Shown here piece by piece: positions 1-8,778 of a stretch of 64,000 bases of DNA. Under the pieces are notes generated by a model that made no database searches, had not been told where the DNA came from, and saw only the letters and a list, made by a program, of their open reading frames with translations. Source of the stretch: an uncultured Clostridia bacterium. GTDB taxonomy: Bacteria > Bacillota > Clostridia > TANB77 > CAG-508. The position numbers and the translations under genes are program-made. The stretch spans positions 1 to 64,000 of the forward strand of contig CAKOUU010000005.1 in assembly GCA_934120675.1 (NCBI GenBank). The letters are read 5' to 3'. Within the stretch, counting starts at the first letter, position 1; each line of letters begins with the position of its first letter.

Positions 1-647
1 TCATCTATTTTTATTGTTTTTTCTGTTTTGTTTCCATCTCCTGTTGTTATTACAAATTTATATTCTTTTCCTAATTCCACATAATAATCTATCCCTAATG
101 GTATTTTTCTATTTTCCATTATTATTGAATCTTTACTTGCTTCTGGATAATCTACTCGTTTAAGTCCATTTACTTTATCTGTTATTTTTATAAGTATTTT
201 TACTTTTCCATTTTCTATTTTTTCTGTTTCATATTCAAACTCTAAACTACTTAAATTATATTCAGTTGAACTTATTTCTAGATTCTGCCCTATTAAAAAT
301 TTTCCAGTTATATTGTTTTTATTCATTACAGCTAATTTTCCATTTAATGATGCATCTTCTTTTATTGTTGGATTATAGTCACTTGAAATTACAGAACTTA
401 TCCATTCCTGTGTTACATCATCTAAACTTGCACTGCCATTTTTATCTATCTGCAGACCATTTAATGCCAGTGTCAACTGCTCTTGCATTTCTGATTGCAC
501 ATGAGCCTTTTTTGCTTGTTTTACTCTTGCAAATAAACCATTTTCTCCACCTAATGTTGATATTGCTATTCCTGCTAATACCAATAATATAATAATCGTT
601 ACAATTAATGCTACTAATGTTATTGCGTTTTCTTCTTTACTTTTCAT
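1..647 (-). CDS. Type IV pilin-like protein (C-terminal part outside window)
   Basis: The gene starts at an ATG behind a GGAGG site and runs off the left edge, so about 215 residues are visible. A short charged leader (MKSKEENA) is followed directly by a roughly 20-residue hydrophobic helix (ITLVALIVTIIILLVLAG), the layout of prepilins and pseudopilins. The usual Gly before the cleavage point and Glu at position +5 are not present, so processing is uncertain. Next come an amphipathic helical stretch (about residues 35-65) and a beta-rich region ending in an Ig/fibronectin-like pattern (VNGLKRVDYPE, then YKFVITTGDGNKTEKT). It is probably a surface or secretion-associated protein anchored in the membrane; the exact function is not assignable. 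Confidence 0.7.
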   Translation of the reverse strand, partial: MKSKEENAITLVALIVTIIILLVLAGIAISTLGGENGLFARVKQAKKAHVQSEMQEQLTLALNGLQIDKNGSASLDDVTQEWISSVISSDYNPTIKEDASLNGKLAVMNKNNITGKFLIGQNLEISSTEYNLSSLEFEYETEKIENGKVKILIKITDKVNGLKRVDYPEASKDSIIMENRKIPLGIDYYVELGKEYKFVITTGDGNKTEKTIKID

Positions 648-815
648 TTGTGTACCTCCATTTTATTTTAGTTTATTTTATATTATTTTCACACCTGTGT
701 CAATATTATAAGCTCAAATTTTTAATATAATTTATTTATATAAATGATTAAATTTCTATTTAATGGATATATTATCTAATATTTATCAACATATAAGGAA
801 GGATTGAATTTTGAA

Positions 816-1091
816 ATGAAAAACTCTGGAAAATATGAAAATAATTTAAATGTAATAGGACCTATTTTAAGAGAAAAAAGGAAAGAAAAAAAGTTGTCTT
901 TTGAACAACTTTCTAATAAACTTTTATTGCTTGGGATCAATATTCCTGTAACGTGTTTGCATCGAATTGAGAATAATCAACGTACAGTAAGAGATTATGA
1001 ATTGTGTGCTTTGTCTATCGCTCTGGGGATTGATATAAAAGAACTTGTAAATCCATTCATAAACAATATAAAAAACTCAGAAAAAATTTAA
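816..1091 (+). CDS. Small XRE-family helix-turn-helix regulator
   Basis: A protein of about 91 residues made almost entirely of one lambda-repressor-type HTH domain: GPILREKRKEKKLSFEQLSN (helices 1-2), then a recognition region around VTCLHRIENNQRTVRDYEL and a C-terminal helix ALSIALGIDIKELV. A TTG codon 12 nt upstream is also open, but the AAGGAAGGA site abuts that TTG, so the ATG at 816 is the better start. It is alone on the + strand, convergent with the next gene. The target is unknown; many such single-domain proteins control a neighbouring cell-surface or mobile gene. Confidence 0.75.
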   Translation: MKNSGKYENNLNVIGPILREKRKEKKLSFEQLSNKLLLLGINIPVTCLHRIENNQRTVRDYELCALSIALGIDIKELVNPFINNIKNSEKI

Positions 1092-1104
1092 TCTGAGTTT
1101 TTTA
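1071..1104. terminator. Bidirectional hairpin terminator between convergent genes
   Basis: Arms AAAAACTCAG and CTGAGTTTTT enclose an A-rich loop that contains the stop codon of the HTH gene. A-run and T-run flanks make it usable in both directions, serving the HTH gene (+) and the beta-propeller gene (-). Confidence 0.85.
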
Positions 1105-2277
1105 TTAATTCAATTCAATTCTTTCAACTTTAACATTTTCTAAATTTGAATTATCTATTTTATATCCATAACCACCTAAGAAATATAAGCAATTATTATA
1201 ACCTTCTGCACTTTGTTTATTTCCTTCTTTTAAGTCAATCGTAGATGCTCCGTCATTTTGTGTAGAAATATATGCTTTATCGTCAATAATATAATTTAAA
1301 TTTGTTCCAAAATCAGCATATTTTCCTAATTCTGCAACTGTTCCATCTTCTTTTATTTCAAATAAAGTATATTTTTCGTCTATTGAACCATCATCTAGTC
1401 TTCTTCTAACATTTGTATATGTTTTTCCAGCAAAAGTTCTTATTGTTCCAAAATAGCCAACTAAAGTGTCTTCTTTTGTTTCTAAATTCAAGATGTGTTT
1501 TGCTTCTTGTTCTGCATAGTCTATGTATGTTAGATATTTGTCTGTAACACTCAATACAAATTTTCTTCCTTGAGTCAATTCAGTTTGTTCTGTTCCATCT
1601 ATATTAATTTGATACATTTTTCTGTTTTGAGTTGTGTAATAGATTTTATTATTATTTATATAGAAATAATTTTTTACATTTTCAGCAATATTTGTAATTT
1701 GTGTTCCATCTTTTTCCATAGAGCATAGTGTTCCCTGTGGATTTTGATTTATTGTATCAAATCCTATTTGATTTACAAAATATATTTTACTATCTGTAAG
1801 CCATAATTGTAATGTAGCTCCCTCATAGATTTTTTTTACATCTCCATTTAAATTTATCTTGTATATTCCTTTTCCCATATAGTAATATGGTATTGCATAG
1901 ATGTTCTCTCCATCAAAATATATCTTATCTGCTCCATTTGGAACTTCCGCTATTTTCTTTGTTGTATTGTCTTCAGTATTATATGTATATATACTTTTAT
2001 TTTTTTCTTCATAAAATACTGCTACGTTTCCTATTTTACAAAATTTTTCCCCTGCTTGCATACTGTTTTGTTTTTCTTCTTTTTTAAATTCTTCGTTACT
2101 TGTTTTATCTGTTGCTAATTCTTTGTTTTCTTTTTCTTCTTCTATGTTTTGATTTTTCGTTCCATCATTATTGACTGTTTTTACTTTATTCGGATTTATA
2201 ATTACTATTGCTATTGCTACTACCATTAATATTGCTAATATTATACCTAATATTATATTTCCTTTTTTATCTTCCAT
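1105..2277 (-). CDS. Membrane-anchored DUF5050-like beta-propeller protein
   Basis: A protein of 390 residues. After MEDKKGN comes one transmembrane helix (IILGIILAILMVVAIAIVII), then a Lys/Glu/Asn-rich linker of about 60 residues, then repeated blades with the YF...D...IY pattern, for example NKIYYTTQNRKMYQINIDGT and DSKIYFVNQIGFD. This matches the DUF5050 / LRP1-like propeller seen in clostridial envelope proteins. It is likely extracytoplasmic and tethered, binding a ligand or a wall component. The start at 2277 follows an AAGGAG site; a longer frame upstream lacks one. It stands alone, convergent with the HTH gene. No catalytic residues can be proposed. Confidence 0.65.
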   Translation of the reverse strand: MEDKKGNIILGIILAILMVVAIAIVIINPNKVKTVNNDGTKNQNIEEEKENKELATDKTSNEEFKKEEKQNSMQAGEKFCKIGNVAVFYEEKNKSIYTYNTEDNTTKKIAEVPNGADKIYFDGENIYAIPYYYMGKGIYKINLNGDVKKIYEGATLQLWLTDSKIYFVNQIGFDTINQNPQGTLCSMEKDGTQITNIAENVKNYFYINNNKIYYTTQNRKMYQINIDGTEQTELTQGRKFVLSVTDKYLTYIDYAEQEAKHILNLETKEDTLVGYFGTIRTFAGKTYTNVRRRLDDGSIDEKYTLFEIKEDGTVAELGKYADFGTNLNYIIDDKAYISTQNDGASTIDLKEGNKQSAEGYNNCLYFLGGYGYKIDNSNLENVKVERIELN

Positions 2278-2337
2278 TTTTACTCCTTCTTCTGAGACAC
2301 CTAGAATATACAATATTTGTTTCATTCATTTGTAACA

Positions 2338-2400
2338 TTTTGTCAAATGTCATTTTTCGACATTTGAATGAGACAATTTTGCACTGTCCCACTTGTCTCA
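2338..2400 (-). repeat. Dispersed hairpin repeat, GAGACA/GGGACAG family, copy 1
   Basis: Read on the - strand it begins immediately after the rseP stop (TAA-TGAGACAAGTGGGACAGTG) and folds through TGAGACAA/TTGTCTCA, followed by an AAATGTCGAAAAATGACATTT hairpin split around its centre. The first 18-20 bases are identical to the copy after the DUF4912 gene at 11203, and a diverged copy follows adk near 19990. Confidence 0.8.
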
Positions 2401-3649
2401 TTAAAATATTCTTAATATATCATTATAAGTTATATATAGTGATAATGCTATTAATATTGAAAATCCTATTAATTGTATATTTATTTCTGTTTTTTCTTTT
2501 AATGGTTTTCTTCTTATTGCTTCAATTATTAATATTAATATTTTTCCACCATCGAGTGCTGGTATTGGTAAAAGGTTTGTAACTCCTAATGATAGTGAAA
2601 TTAGTGCCATCATATATATGAATTCTTTTAGTCCGTTTGTTTTTGCTACAACTTCTGATATTCCAACAGGTCCCATCATTTGGTCAACACTTACTCCTCC
2701 TGTAAATATCGTTTTTAAGTTGTCTACAATTGATAATGCAAATTCTTTTGTTTCTATTCCTCCATATATAATGTGGTTTATAAATGTGTTTTCGGCTTGT
2801 TTTAAATTTACTCCTAAATAATAAGAAGATTTGTATTCTGGAGTCAATTCAATGTTTATTTCTTGATTATTTCTTTTTACTGTGATTAACATTGTGTTTA
2901 AGCCTTTTTGTTGTATTATTTCTAATATTTTATTTACATCACCATTTATGCTTTCACCATTTATTTTTACAATTTGGTCATTTGTTTTTATTCCCTGTTT
3001 TTCTGCACTACTTTCTTTTTCTATACTTAATATTTTGCAATTTTGATCAATGTACATTCCTGTACTTTTATTTTTTACTTCTGTTGGTTTAACATTATAT
3101 TTTAATGTTTCACCATTTCTTTCTATTTTTATCTGTAATTCTTGCCCATTGTTCTTTTCCATTGCTTTATTTAAGTCATATTTATTTTTGATTTTCTTGC
3201 CGTCTAATTCTACAATTTTATCATTTTGTTGTAATTCTATTTCTTGTGCTGCATAGCCGTCTAAAACTGAACTTATTTCATTTGTTACATATGTTGTACT
3301 TGTTGACATTAAAATAAAGTATACTATCAAACCAAATACAATGTTTACAGTTGCACCTGCTACTACAATTGCTATTCTTTTTGGTATGCTTGCTTTTGAA
3401 AAAGAGCCTTCATTTTCTGACCTCTCTTCTTCTCCTTCCATACTGCAGAATCCTCCGTAGTGGTATTAATCTTAGTGCATATTTTGTTTCTTTTCCTTGT
3501 TTTTTCCATATTGTTGGTCCAAATCCTATTGCAAATTCATTTACTTTTACTTTGCACAACTTCGCAACTATTAGGTGTCCCGCTTCATGTATCAATATTA
3601 GAAATCCAAGTAAAAATATTATTTTTAAGGCTGATATTATAATTGTCAA
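2401..3649 (-). CDS. rseP: RseP-type site-2 metalloprotease, read through a +1 shift at a CGG codon
   Basis: Membrane zinc protease of family M50 that cleaves membrane-embedded regulatory and signal peptides. The first frame (TTG at 3649 after AAGGAGGAG) carries the zinc motif HEAGH at residues 21-25 in the first transmembrane helix and continues to KYALRLIPL. The rest, in the +1 frame, gives GGFCSMEGEEE, two PDZ-like regions and the C-terminal metal-binding LLPIPALDGGKIL. Joining them restores the family motif PLGGF and a normal length of about 416 residues; the composite is 3n+1 nt. The shift falls exactly at an in-frame CGG (3457-3455; CTA-C-GGA). The first frame alone would end after 79 residues. 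An in-frame ATG preceded by GGAGGA (3441) could also start the second half separately. It is the last gene of the rpsB-cdsA operon. Sequencing error or a true mutation cannot be excluded. Confidence 0.85.
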
Positions 3650-3666
3650 ATTTACTCCTCCTTGTC

Positions 3667-3694
3667 GGGATTAATGGATGTTCCCTAAAATCCC
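3667..3694. repeat. GGGATT...AATCCC hairpin repeat, copy 1 (between cdsA and rseP)
   Basis: Arms GGGATT and AATCCC enclose a loop with GATGTTCCC. It begins 5 nt after the cdsA stop codon. The same plan recurs at 47602 and 62553, where the loop reads GACCTGTCCCC or GAACTGTCCCC. Flanking T-runs could make it a partial terminator, reducing rseP expression. Confidence 0.7.
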
Positions 3695-3699
3695 TTTTT

Positions 3700-4503
3700 T
3701 TAAATCAATGTGAATAACATATATGCAAATGGTGCTATAAATAGCACACTATCTATTCTGTCTAGCATTCCTCCATGTCCTGGTAATAGATTACTGTAGT
3801 CTTTTATATCAACATATCTTTTTATGCAGGATGCTGAAAAGTCTCCTAATTGGCCAATTAGGCTCATTACTATTCCAAATATTGTTACTGTAAAATATGA
3901 ATATTCAAATGCAAAACAATTATTTAAAATCATTGTGTATATTAATATTAATGCTGTTGCTCCTAATGTTCCACCAATACATCCTTCTATTGACTTTTTA
4001 GGGCTTACTTTGCTAAATTTGTGTTTTCCAAATCTTTTTCCTATACAATATGCAAATACATCAGTTCCCCAAGATGCCATAAATACATATCCTAATAGTA
4101 TTTTTCCATTATTCATCCCATCAATTAATGATAAAAACATTATAAACACTGGTATATAACAAATTCCTAATAATGTATATGCCATATCTTTAAATGTAAT
4201 TTTCATGTCTGATGCTATTACATGTGCAAATAATATTAGTATAATTGTTGGAATTGAATACATTAAAACATTTGTTAAGTTTTCTTTTGGTATGTAATTT
4301 ATTATTGCCACAATAATGCAACTTATATATGCTACCCATTTTATTGGCTTACATACTTTTGATATTGCTTTTAAATATTCATTCATTGCTATTATTGCTA
4401 TTATTGTAAATAGTATCCCTGTTATTATATTGTTTGGTATTAATAGTATTATAGCAAGTGCTACTGCTACTATAAGTCCTGATGTTATTCTTTTAAAATC
4501 CAT
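3700..4503 (-). CDS. cdsA: Phosphatidate cytidylyltransferase
   Basis: Makes CDP-diacylglycerol from phosphatidic acid and CTP, the branch point of phospholipid synthesis at the membrane. 267 residues with about eight hydrophobic helices. The C-terminal CDP-diglyceride synthetase signature is complete: SCIKRYVDIKDYSNLLPGHG followed by GMLDRIDS, with the metal-binding Asp residues. It lies between uppS and rseP, as is common in Firmicutes, but dxr, which usually separates cdsA from rseP, is missing here. The start follows GAGGAGTG with a long spacer. Confidence 0.95.
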   Translation of the reverse strand: MDFKRITSGLIVAVALAIILLIPNNIITGILFTIIAIIAMNEYLKAISKVCKPIKWVAYISCIIVAIINYIPKENLTNVLMYSIPTIILILFAHVIASDMKITFKDMAYTLLGICYIPVFIMFLSLIDGMNNGKILLGYVFMASWGTDVFAYCIGKRFGKHKFSKVSPKKSIEGCIGGTLGATALILIYTMILNNCFAFEYSYFTVTIFGIVMSLIGQLGDFSASCIKRYVDIKDYSNLLPGHGGMLDRIDSVLFIAPFAYMLFTLI

Positions 4504-4588
4504 ATTTTTGATTTCACTCCTCTTCGCTTGTTTGTCTTTCTATCTTTGTATTTCCTTTTGTTTTTCCGTTCATTTTGCTTTTTACTTT

Positions 4589-5296
4589 TTATTTAGCTCC
4601 AAATTTTCTATTTCTTTTTTGGTATTCTTCTATAGCTTCGTCTAGGTCTTTTTCACTAAAATCCGGCCAATTCTTATCAACAAATACAAATTCTGAATAT
4701 ACTAATTGCCAAGGTAAAAAGTTGCTTAGTCGTATTTCTCCACTTGTTCTTATTAATAAATCTGGGTCAGGTTGACCTTTTGTATATAAATTGTCTGATA
4801 TTGTTTGTTCTGTTATATCTTCAATTTTCATTTCATTATTTTGTATTTTTTCAGCAATGTTCTTTACTGCTCCTAATATTTCGTCTCTACCACCATAGTT
4901 TAATGCTATATTGAATGTTATTCCTGTGTTGTCTTTTGTTCTTTCCATACATTTTTCTATTAGGTCATTCATTTTGTCTGATAGCCCCTGTCTATTTCCT
5001 AATATTTGTACTTTTATATTTTCTGAATCCGCTCTTTTACTATAGCTTTCAAGATAGTTCATCATTAAATTCATTAATGTTGATACTTCTTCTTCTGATC
5101 TTTTCCAATTTTCTGTTGAAAATGCGTATACTGTTATATATTTTATACCTATATTTTTTGCATATCTAACTATTTTTTCAAGTGTTTTTGCTCCCTCTTT
5201 ATGTCCTAGCGCTACTGGTAGTCCTTTATTTCTAGCCCACCTTCTATTTCCATCCATTATAATTGCAATATGCTTTGGTAAATTTTTTTGTTCCAT
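4589..5296 (-). CDS. uppS: Undecaprenyl diphosphate synthase (isoprenyl transferase)
   Basis: Cis-prenyltransferase that elongates farnesyl diphosphate with IPP to make the lipid carrier for peptidoglycan. 235 residues. The N-terminal motif HIAIIMDGNRRWA holds the catalytic Asp and substrate-binding Arg/Trp; the closing motif PDLLIRTSGEIRLSNFLPWQ is followed by SEFVF. GGGGGA precedes the ATG. It sits 26 nt downstream of ispA, which supplies its allylic primer, so the two are probably cotranscribed. Confidence 0.96.
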   Translation of the reverse strand: MEQKNLPKHIAIIMDGNRRWARNKGLPVALGHKEGAKTLEKIVRYAKNIGIKYITVYAFSTENWKRSEEEVSTLMNLMMNYLESYSKRADSENIKVQILGNRQGLSDKMNDLIEKCMERTKDNTGITFNIALNYGGRDEILGAVKNIAEKIQNNEMKIEDITEQTISDNLYTKGQPDPDLLIRTSGEIRLSNFLPWQLVYSEFVFVDKNWPDFSEKDLDEAIEEYQKRNRKFGAK

Positions 5297-5322
5297 TTTA
5301 TCCCCCTATACTATGCCTAGTT

Positions 5323-6222
5323 TTATTTATTTCTGTCTTTTATGTATAAAGCAAGTTGTCTTAAAAATTCTGATTTTTCTCCATATATTTTTATTTGTCC
5401 AATTGCTTCTTCTATTATTTTATTTAACTCTTGCTTTGCTCCATCTAATCCATAATATGATACATATGTGCATTTACCCAATTCTTTATCATTTCCTACA
5501 GGCTTTCCTGTAATTTCTGGATTTCCTTCTTCTGATAAAATATCGTCTTTAATTTGAAATGCTAATCCTATTTTTTCTGCATATATTGTTAATCTTTCTA
5601 TGTCTTTTTCTGAAGCTTCTGCTAATATTGCTCCCATTCTTACACATAATTTTAGCAATGCTCCTGTTTTATTTATGTGTATATATTCTAGCATTTCTTT
5701 TGAAATTTGTTGTCCTTCTAATTCTGTATCCAAGTATTCCCCTACAATCATTCTATCTACGGCTTTTGTAAATTCATTAAATGCTTTTACTTTGCTATAA
5801 AAGTTTTCTTTGTATTGGTTTTCAACTGAATATAAAATTTCGTCACTTAACACTATATATGCCTGGTTTAATAAGCCATCTCCTGCAAGTAGTGCTGTTG
5901 GATGGTTAAATTTTTTGTGATTTGTTGGTTTTCCATGTCTGAAATCATCATTATCAACTTCTGGCAAATCATCATGAATTAATGAGAAATTGTGTATCAT
6001 TTCTATTGCTACTGCAAATGGCATTGCTTCTTCATAGCTGTCTCTAAACAACTCATATGTTGCTAAAACTAATATTGGTCTTAGTCTTTTTCCTCCAGCC
6101 ATTAGACTGTATTCCATAGAATCGTTTAATGTCTTTTCTGGGCAGTTTTCTTTTCTTAAATATTTTTCTAGTTCTTCATTTATTATATTTTGATACTTTT
6201 TTAAATTCTCTTTAAATTCCAT
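5323..6222 (-). CDS. ispA: Short-chain polyprenyl (farnesyl) diphosphate synthase
   Basis: Trans-prenyltransferase condensing IPP with DMAPP/GPP. 299 residues, normal for the family. The first Asp-rich motif reads HDDLPEVDNDDFRHGKPTNH. The second reads FQIKDDILSEEGNPE, where the usual DDxxD has Ser as its fifth residue, so one canonical metal ligand is changed. KPVGNDKELGK near the C terminus is the usual IPP/Mg region. It replaces nothing but is inserted between frr and uppS, giving a compact isoprenoid-to-wall-lipid module. Chain length is inferred to be C15 from overall similarity. Confidence 0.88.
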   Translation of the reverse strand: MEFKENLKKYQNIINEELEKYLRKENCPEKTLNDSMEYSLMAGGKRLRPILVLATYELFRDSYEEAMPFAVAIEMIHNFSLIHDDLPEVDNDDFRHGKPTNHKKFNHPTALLAGDGLLNQAYIVLSDEILYSVENQYKENFYSKVKAFNEFTKAVDRMIVGEYLDTELEGQQISKEMLEYIHINKTGALLKLCVRMGAILAEASEKDIERLTIYAEKIGLAFQIKDDILSEEGNPEITGKPVGNDKELGKCTYVSYYGLDGAKQELNKIIEEAIGQIKIYGEKSEFLRQLALYIKDRNK

Positions 6223-6350
6223 TTTTGCTTAGTCCTTCCTAATGTTTTTGCAATAATCTAAAACAGATATTAATTATTAGAATTTTTTCTGTTTTTTACC
6301 CCTGTTAATTCATATACAAAGTTTTTCTCTATATAATATTATTTCTAAAT

Positions 6351-6899
6351 TTATACAGACATTACTTCTTTCTCTTTGTTTTCTAATATTTTGTCTATTT
6401 CTTCTACACTTTTATCTGTTAATTTTTGAATGTCATTTTCTGCTTGTTTAAGTTCATCTTCTGTCATGTTTCCTTCTTTTTGCTCTGCTTTTGCTGTTTC
6501 TATTCCGTCTCTTCTAACTGCTCTTACAGCTACTTTTGCTTCTTCAGCCATTTTTTTAATGTCTTTTACTAAGTCTTTTCTTCTTTCTTCTGTTAATTCT
6601 GGAAATGCTAATCTTATCACTTTTCCATCATTGTTTGGATTAATTCCAATGTCTGATGCTAATATTGCTTTTTCAATTTCTTTTAATACACTCATATCCC
6701 AAGGTTGGATAACTATTAGTCTTGCCTCTGGTACTGATACACCAGCTACTTGGTTTATTGGTGTTGGTGTTCCATAATAGTCTATTTTTACTTTGTTTAA
6801 TATTGCAGGGTTTGCTCTTCCTGCTCTTACCTCTGATAATTTTTCACTGTATACATTTATACATTTTTCCATTTTTTCTTTAATATTTGTATAATCCAT
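6351..6899 (-). CDS. frr: Ribosome recycling factor
   Basis: Splits post-termination ribosomes together with EF-G. 182 residues, full length. Diagnostic stretches are VRAGRANPAILNKVKIDYYG near the N terminus and a long C-terminal coiled-coil arm containing VRAVRRDGIETAK. It follows pyrH, with a GGGACGG hairpin repeat in the gap, and precedes ispA after a 128-nt gap that shows only weak AT-rich structure. Confidence 0.97.
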   Translation of the reverse strand: MDYTNIKEKMEKCINVYSEKLSEVRAGRANPAILNKVKIDYYGTPTPINQVAGVSVPEARLIVIQPWDMSVLKEIEKAILASDIGINPNNDGKVIRLAFPELTEERRKDLVKDIKKMAEEAKVAVRAVRRDGIETAKAEQKEGNMTEDELKQAENDIQKLTDKSVEEIDKILENKEKEVMSV

Positions 6900-6921
6900 A
6901 ATTTTTCTCCCTTCAATTCGC

Positions 6922-6956
6922 TTTGTCCCTTTGGGGACGGTTCTGTTTGCGACATT
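6922..6956 (-). repeat. CAAACAGAACCGTCCC repeat, copy 1 (after pyrH)
   Basis: On the - strand, 2-3 nt after the pyrH stop, the sequence reads ATGTCGCAAACAGAACCGTC then CCCAAAGGGAC. CCAAAGG and GTCCC/GGGAC form a small hairpin. The 16-base core CAAACAGAACCGTCCC is identical to the copy after tsf (7861-7876), on the opposite strand. Confidence 0.8.
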
Positions 6957-6958
6957 TT

Positions 6959-7666
6959 TTATTTTACTATTGTTCCTATATGTTCTCCTTTAACTGCTCT
7001 TACTATGTTTTCTGGGTCTGCTATTCCAAATACCAGTAATGGAATATTATTATCTCTACATAGTGCAGTTGCTGTTGAATCCATAACTTTTAAATCTTTT
7101 TCTAGAACTTCTAAATATGATATTTTGTCAAATTTTTCTGCAGTTGGATCTAATTTAGGGTCTGCAGAATATACTGCATCTATTGCTTTTCCTAGTAATA
7201 TTATATCAGCATTTATTTCTGTTGCTCTTAGTACTGCTGCTGTATCTGTTGTAAAATATGGGTGTCCTGTACCACATGCAAATATTACTACTCTTCCTCT
7301 TTTTAGATGTTTTTCTGCTTTTCTTATTATAAATGGTTCTGCTATTTCTCTCATTTCTATTGCTGTTTGTACTCTAGAATGAACTCCTCTTGCTTCTAAT
7401 GCGTCTTGTAATGCTAATCCATTCATTGCTGTTGCTAGCATTCCCATGTAGTCTGCTGTTGCTCTTTCCATTTGGTGTCCATTTCTTCCTCTCCAGAAGT
7501 TTCCTCCTCCTACTACAATTCCTACTTCTACTCCCATTTCTGTTACTTCTTTTATTTTGTCACATATTTTTCCTACTACTTCTACATTAACTCCTGTTTT
7601 TTGTTCCCCTGCTAAGGCTTCGCCACTTAGTTTTAGTAGTATTCTTTTATATTTTGCTTCTGACAA
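6959..7666 (-). CDS. pyrH: Uridylate kinase (UMP kinase)
   Basis: Phosphorylates UMP to UDP; amino-acid-kinase fold, usually a hexamer. About 235 residues. Seen: KRILLKLSGEAL (phosphate binding), VGGGNFWRG, the UMP pocket around DYMGMLATAMNGLALQD, and TTDTAAVLRA. The TTG at 7666 is 9-10 nt after AAGGAG; a GTG at 7675 is in frame but almost touches the ribosome binding site. It lies between tsf and frr in the standard order. Confidence 0.96.
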   Translation of the reverse strand: MSEAKYKRILLKLSGEALAGEQKTGVNVEVVGKICDKIKEVTEMGVEVGIVVGGGNFWRGRNGHQMERATADYMGMLATAMNGLALQDALEARGVHSRVQTAIEMREIAEPFIIRKAEKHLKRGRVVIFACGTGHPYFTTDTAAVLRATEINADIILLGKAIDAVYSADPKLDPTAEKFDKISYLEVLEKDLKVMDSTATALCRDNNIPLLVFGIADPENIVRAVKGEHIGTIVK

Positions 7667-7815
7667 TTTTTTCACTCTCCTTAGTTTTGTTTTCTTATGC
7701 GTATTCTATCATATATTTTCTAAATTGAATAGTGTTTTTTTAATTTTTTAATAAATATGATAAAAAGATTTTTATATTTAAAAATCTCTTTTTTATATTG
7801 CAATTTTAAAAAGCA

Positions 7816-7890
7816 AAAATGTCCTTTTTAAAGACAGTATCTCGAATGGAACCGATGTTCCAAACAGAACCGTCCCTAAAAGGACATTTT
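7816..7890. repeat. Long inverted repeat containing CAAACAGAACCGTCCC, copy 2 (after tsf)
   Basis: Outer arms AAAATGTCCTTTTTA and TAAAAGGACATTTT enclose about 45 nt with GGAACCGATGTTCC and the 16-base core shared with 6925-6954. It begins about 10 nt after the tsf stop. It could act as a terminator or attenuator between tsf and pyrH, but it looks like a small mobile repeat. Confidence 0.8.
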
Positions 7891-7899
7891 AAAATTATT

Positions 7900-8778
7900 T
7901 TATTTTAATTGGCTCATAACTTCTTCAGCGAAGTTTTCTTCTTTTTTCTCGATTCCTTCACCTTTTTCGAATCTAGCAAATGCAACAACTTCGGCATCTT
8001 TTTCACTTAATAATTGTGATACTTTTTTGCTTGGCTCTTTTACAAATGCTTGGTCTACTAAGCATATTTCTTCATAGAATTTTCCAATTCTACCTTGAAC
8101 TATTTTTTCTGCTATAGCTTCTGGTTTTCCTTCATTCATTGTTTGAATTTTTAAGATTTCCATTTCTTTTTGTACTCTTTCAGCTGGAACTTCTTCTCTT
8201 CTTACAAATTCAGGTCTAGCTGCGGCAATTTGCATACAGATGTCTTTTGCAACTTCTTCTGTTCCTTTTGCCATATTTACTAAAACAGCGATTTTTCCAT
8301 CTCCGTGGATGTATTTTGCAACTAATCCTTCTGATTCAAATCTTGCAAATCTTCTGATTGATAGATTTTCTCCTATTGTTGCTATTTTTCCAACTAGTGC
8401 TTCTTGTACTGTTTTTCCTTCTTCAAATTCAGCTGGTGATGATAATAATGCTTCAACGTTTGCTGGATTTGTGTCAACTATTTGTCTTGCTACGTTCATA
8501 ACAAATGTTTTGAATTCTTCATTTTTAGCAACGAAGTCTGTTTCTGAGTTTACTTCTACAACAGCTCCTATTTTTCCATCTTCTGAAATATATGCTTCAA
8601 CTAATCCTTCAGCTGCAACTCTTCCAGATTTTTTAGCTGCTTTTGCAATTCCTCTTTCTCTTAAAAGTTCCATTGCTTTTTCCATATCTCCATCAGTTTC
8701 TGTTAAAACTTTTTTACAGTCCATCATTCCTGCACCTGTTTTTTCTCTTAATTCTTTTACTAAACTTGCTGTAACCAT
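7900..8778 (-). CDS. tsf: Elongation factor Ts
   Basis: Nucleotide exchange factor for EF-Tu. 292 residues. The N-terminal UBA-like domain reads VKELREKTGAGMMDCKKVL, and the core domain holds EVNSETDFVAKN. The C-terminal part is complete and ends in a short acidic tail. AGGAGG precedes the ATG. The gap to rpsB (210 nt) holds small hairpins including CGAGCTACGCTCG but no gene. Confidence 0.97.
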   Translation of the reverse strand: MVTASLVKELREKTGAGMMDCKKVLTETDGDMEKAMELLRERGIAKAAKKSGRVAAEGLVEAYISEDGKIGAVVEVNSETDFVAKNEEFKTFVMNVARQIVDTNPANVEALLSSPAEFEEGKTVQEALVGKIATIGENLSIRRFARFESEGLVAKYIHGDGKIAVLVNMAKGTEEVAKDICMQIAAARPEFVRREEVPAERVQKEMEILKIQTMNEGKPEAIAEKIVQGRIGKFYEEICLVDQAFVKEPSKKVSQLLSEKDAEVVAFARFEKGEGIEKKEENFAEEVMSQLK

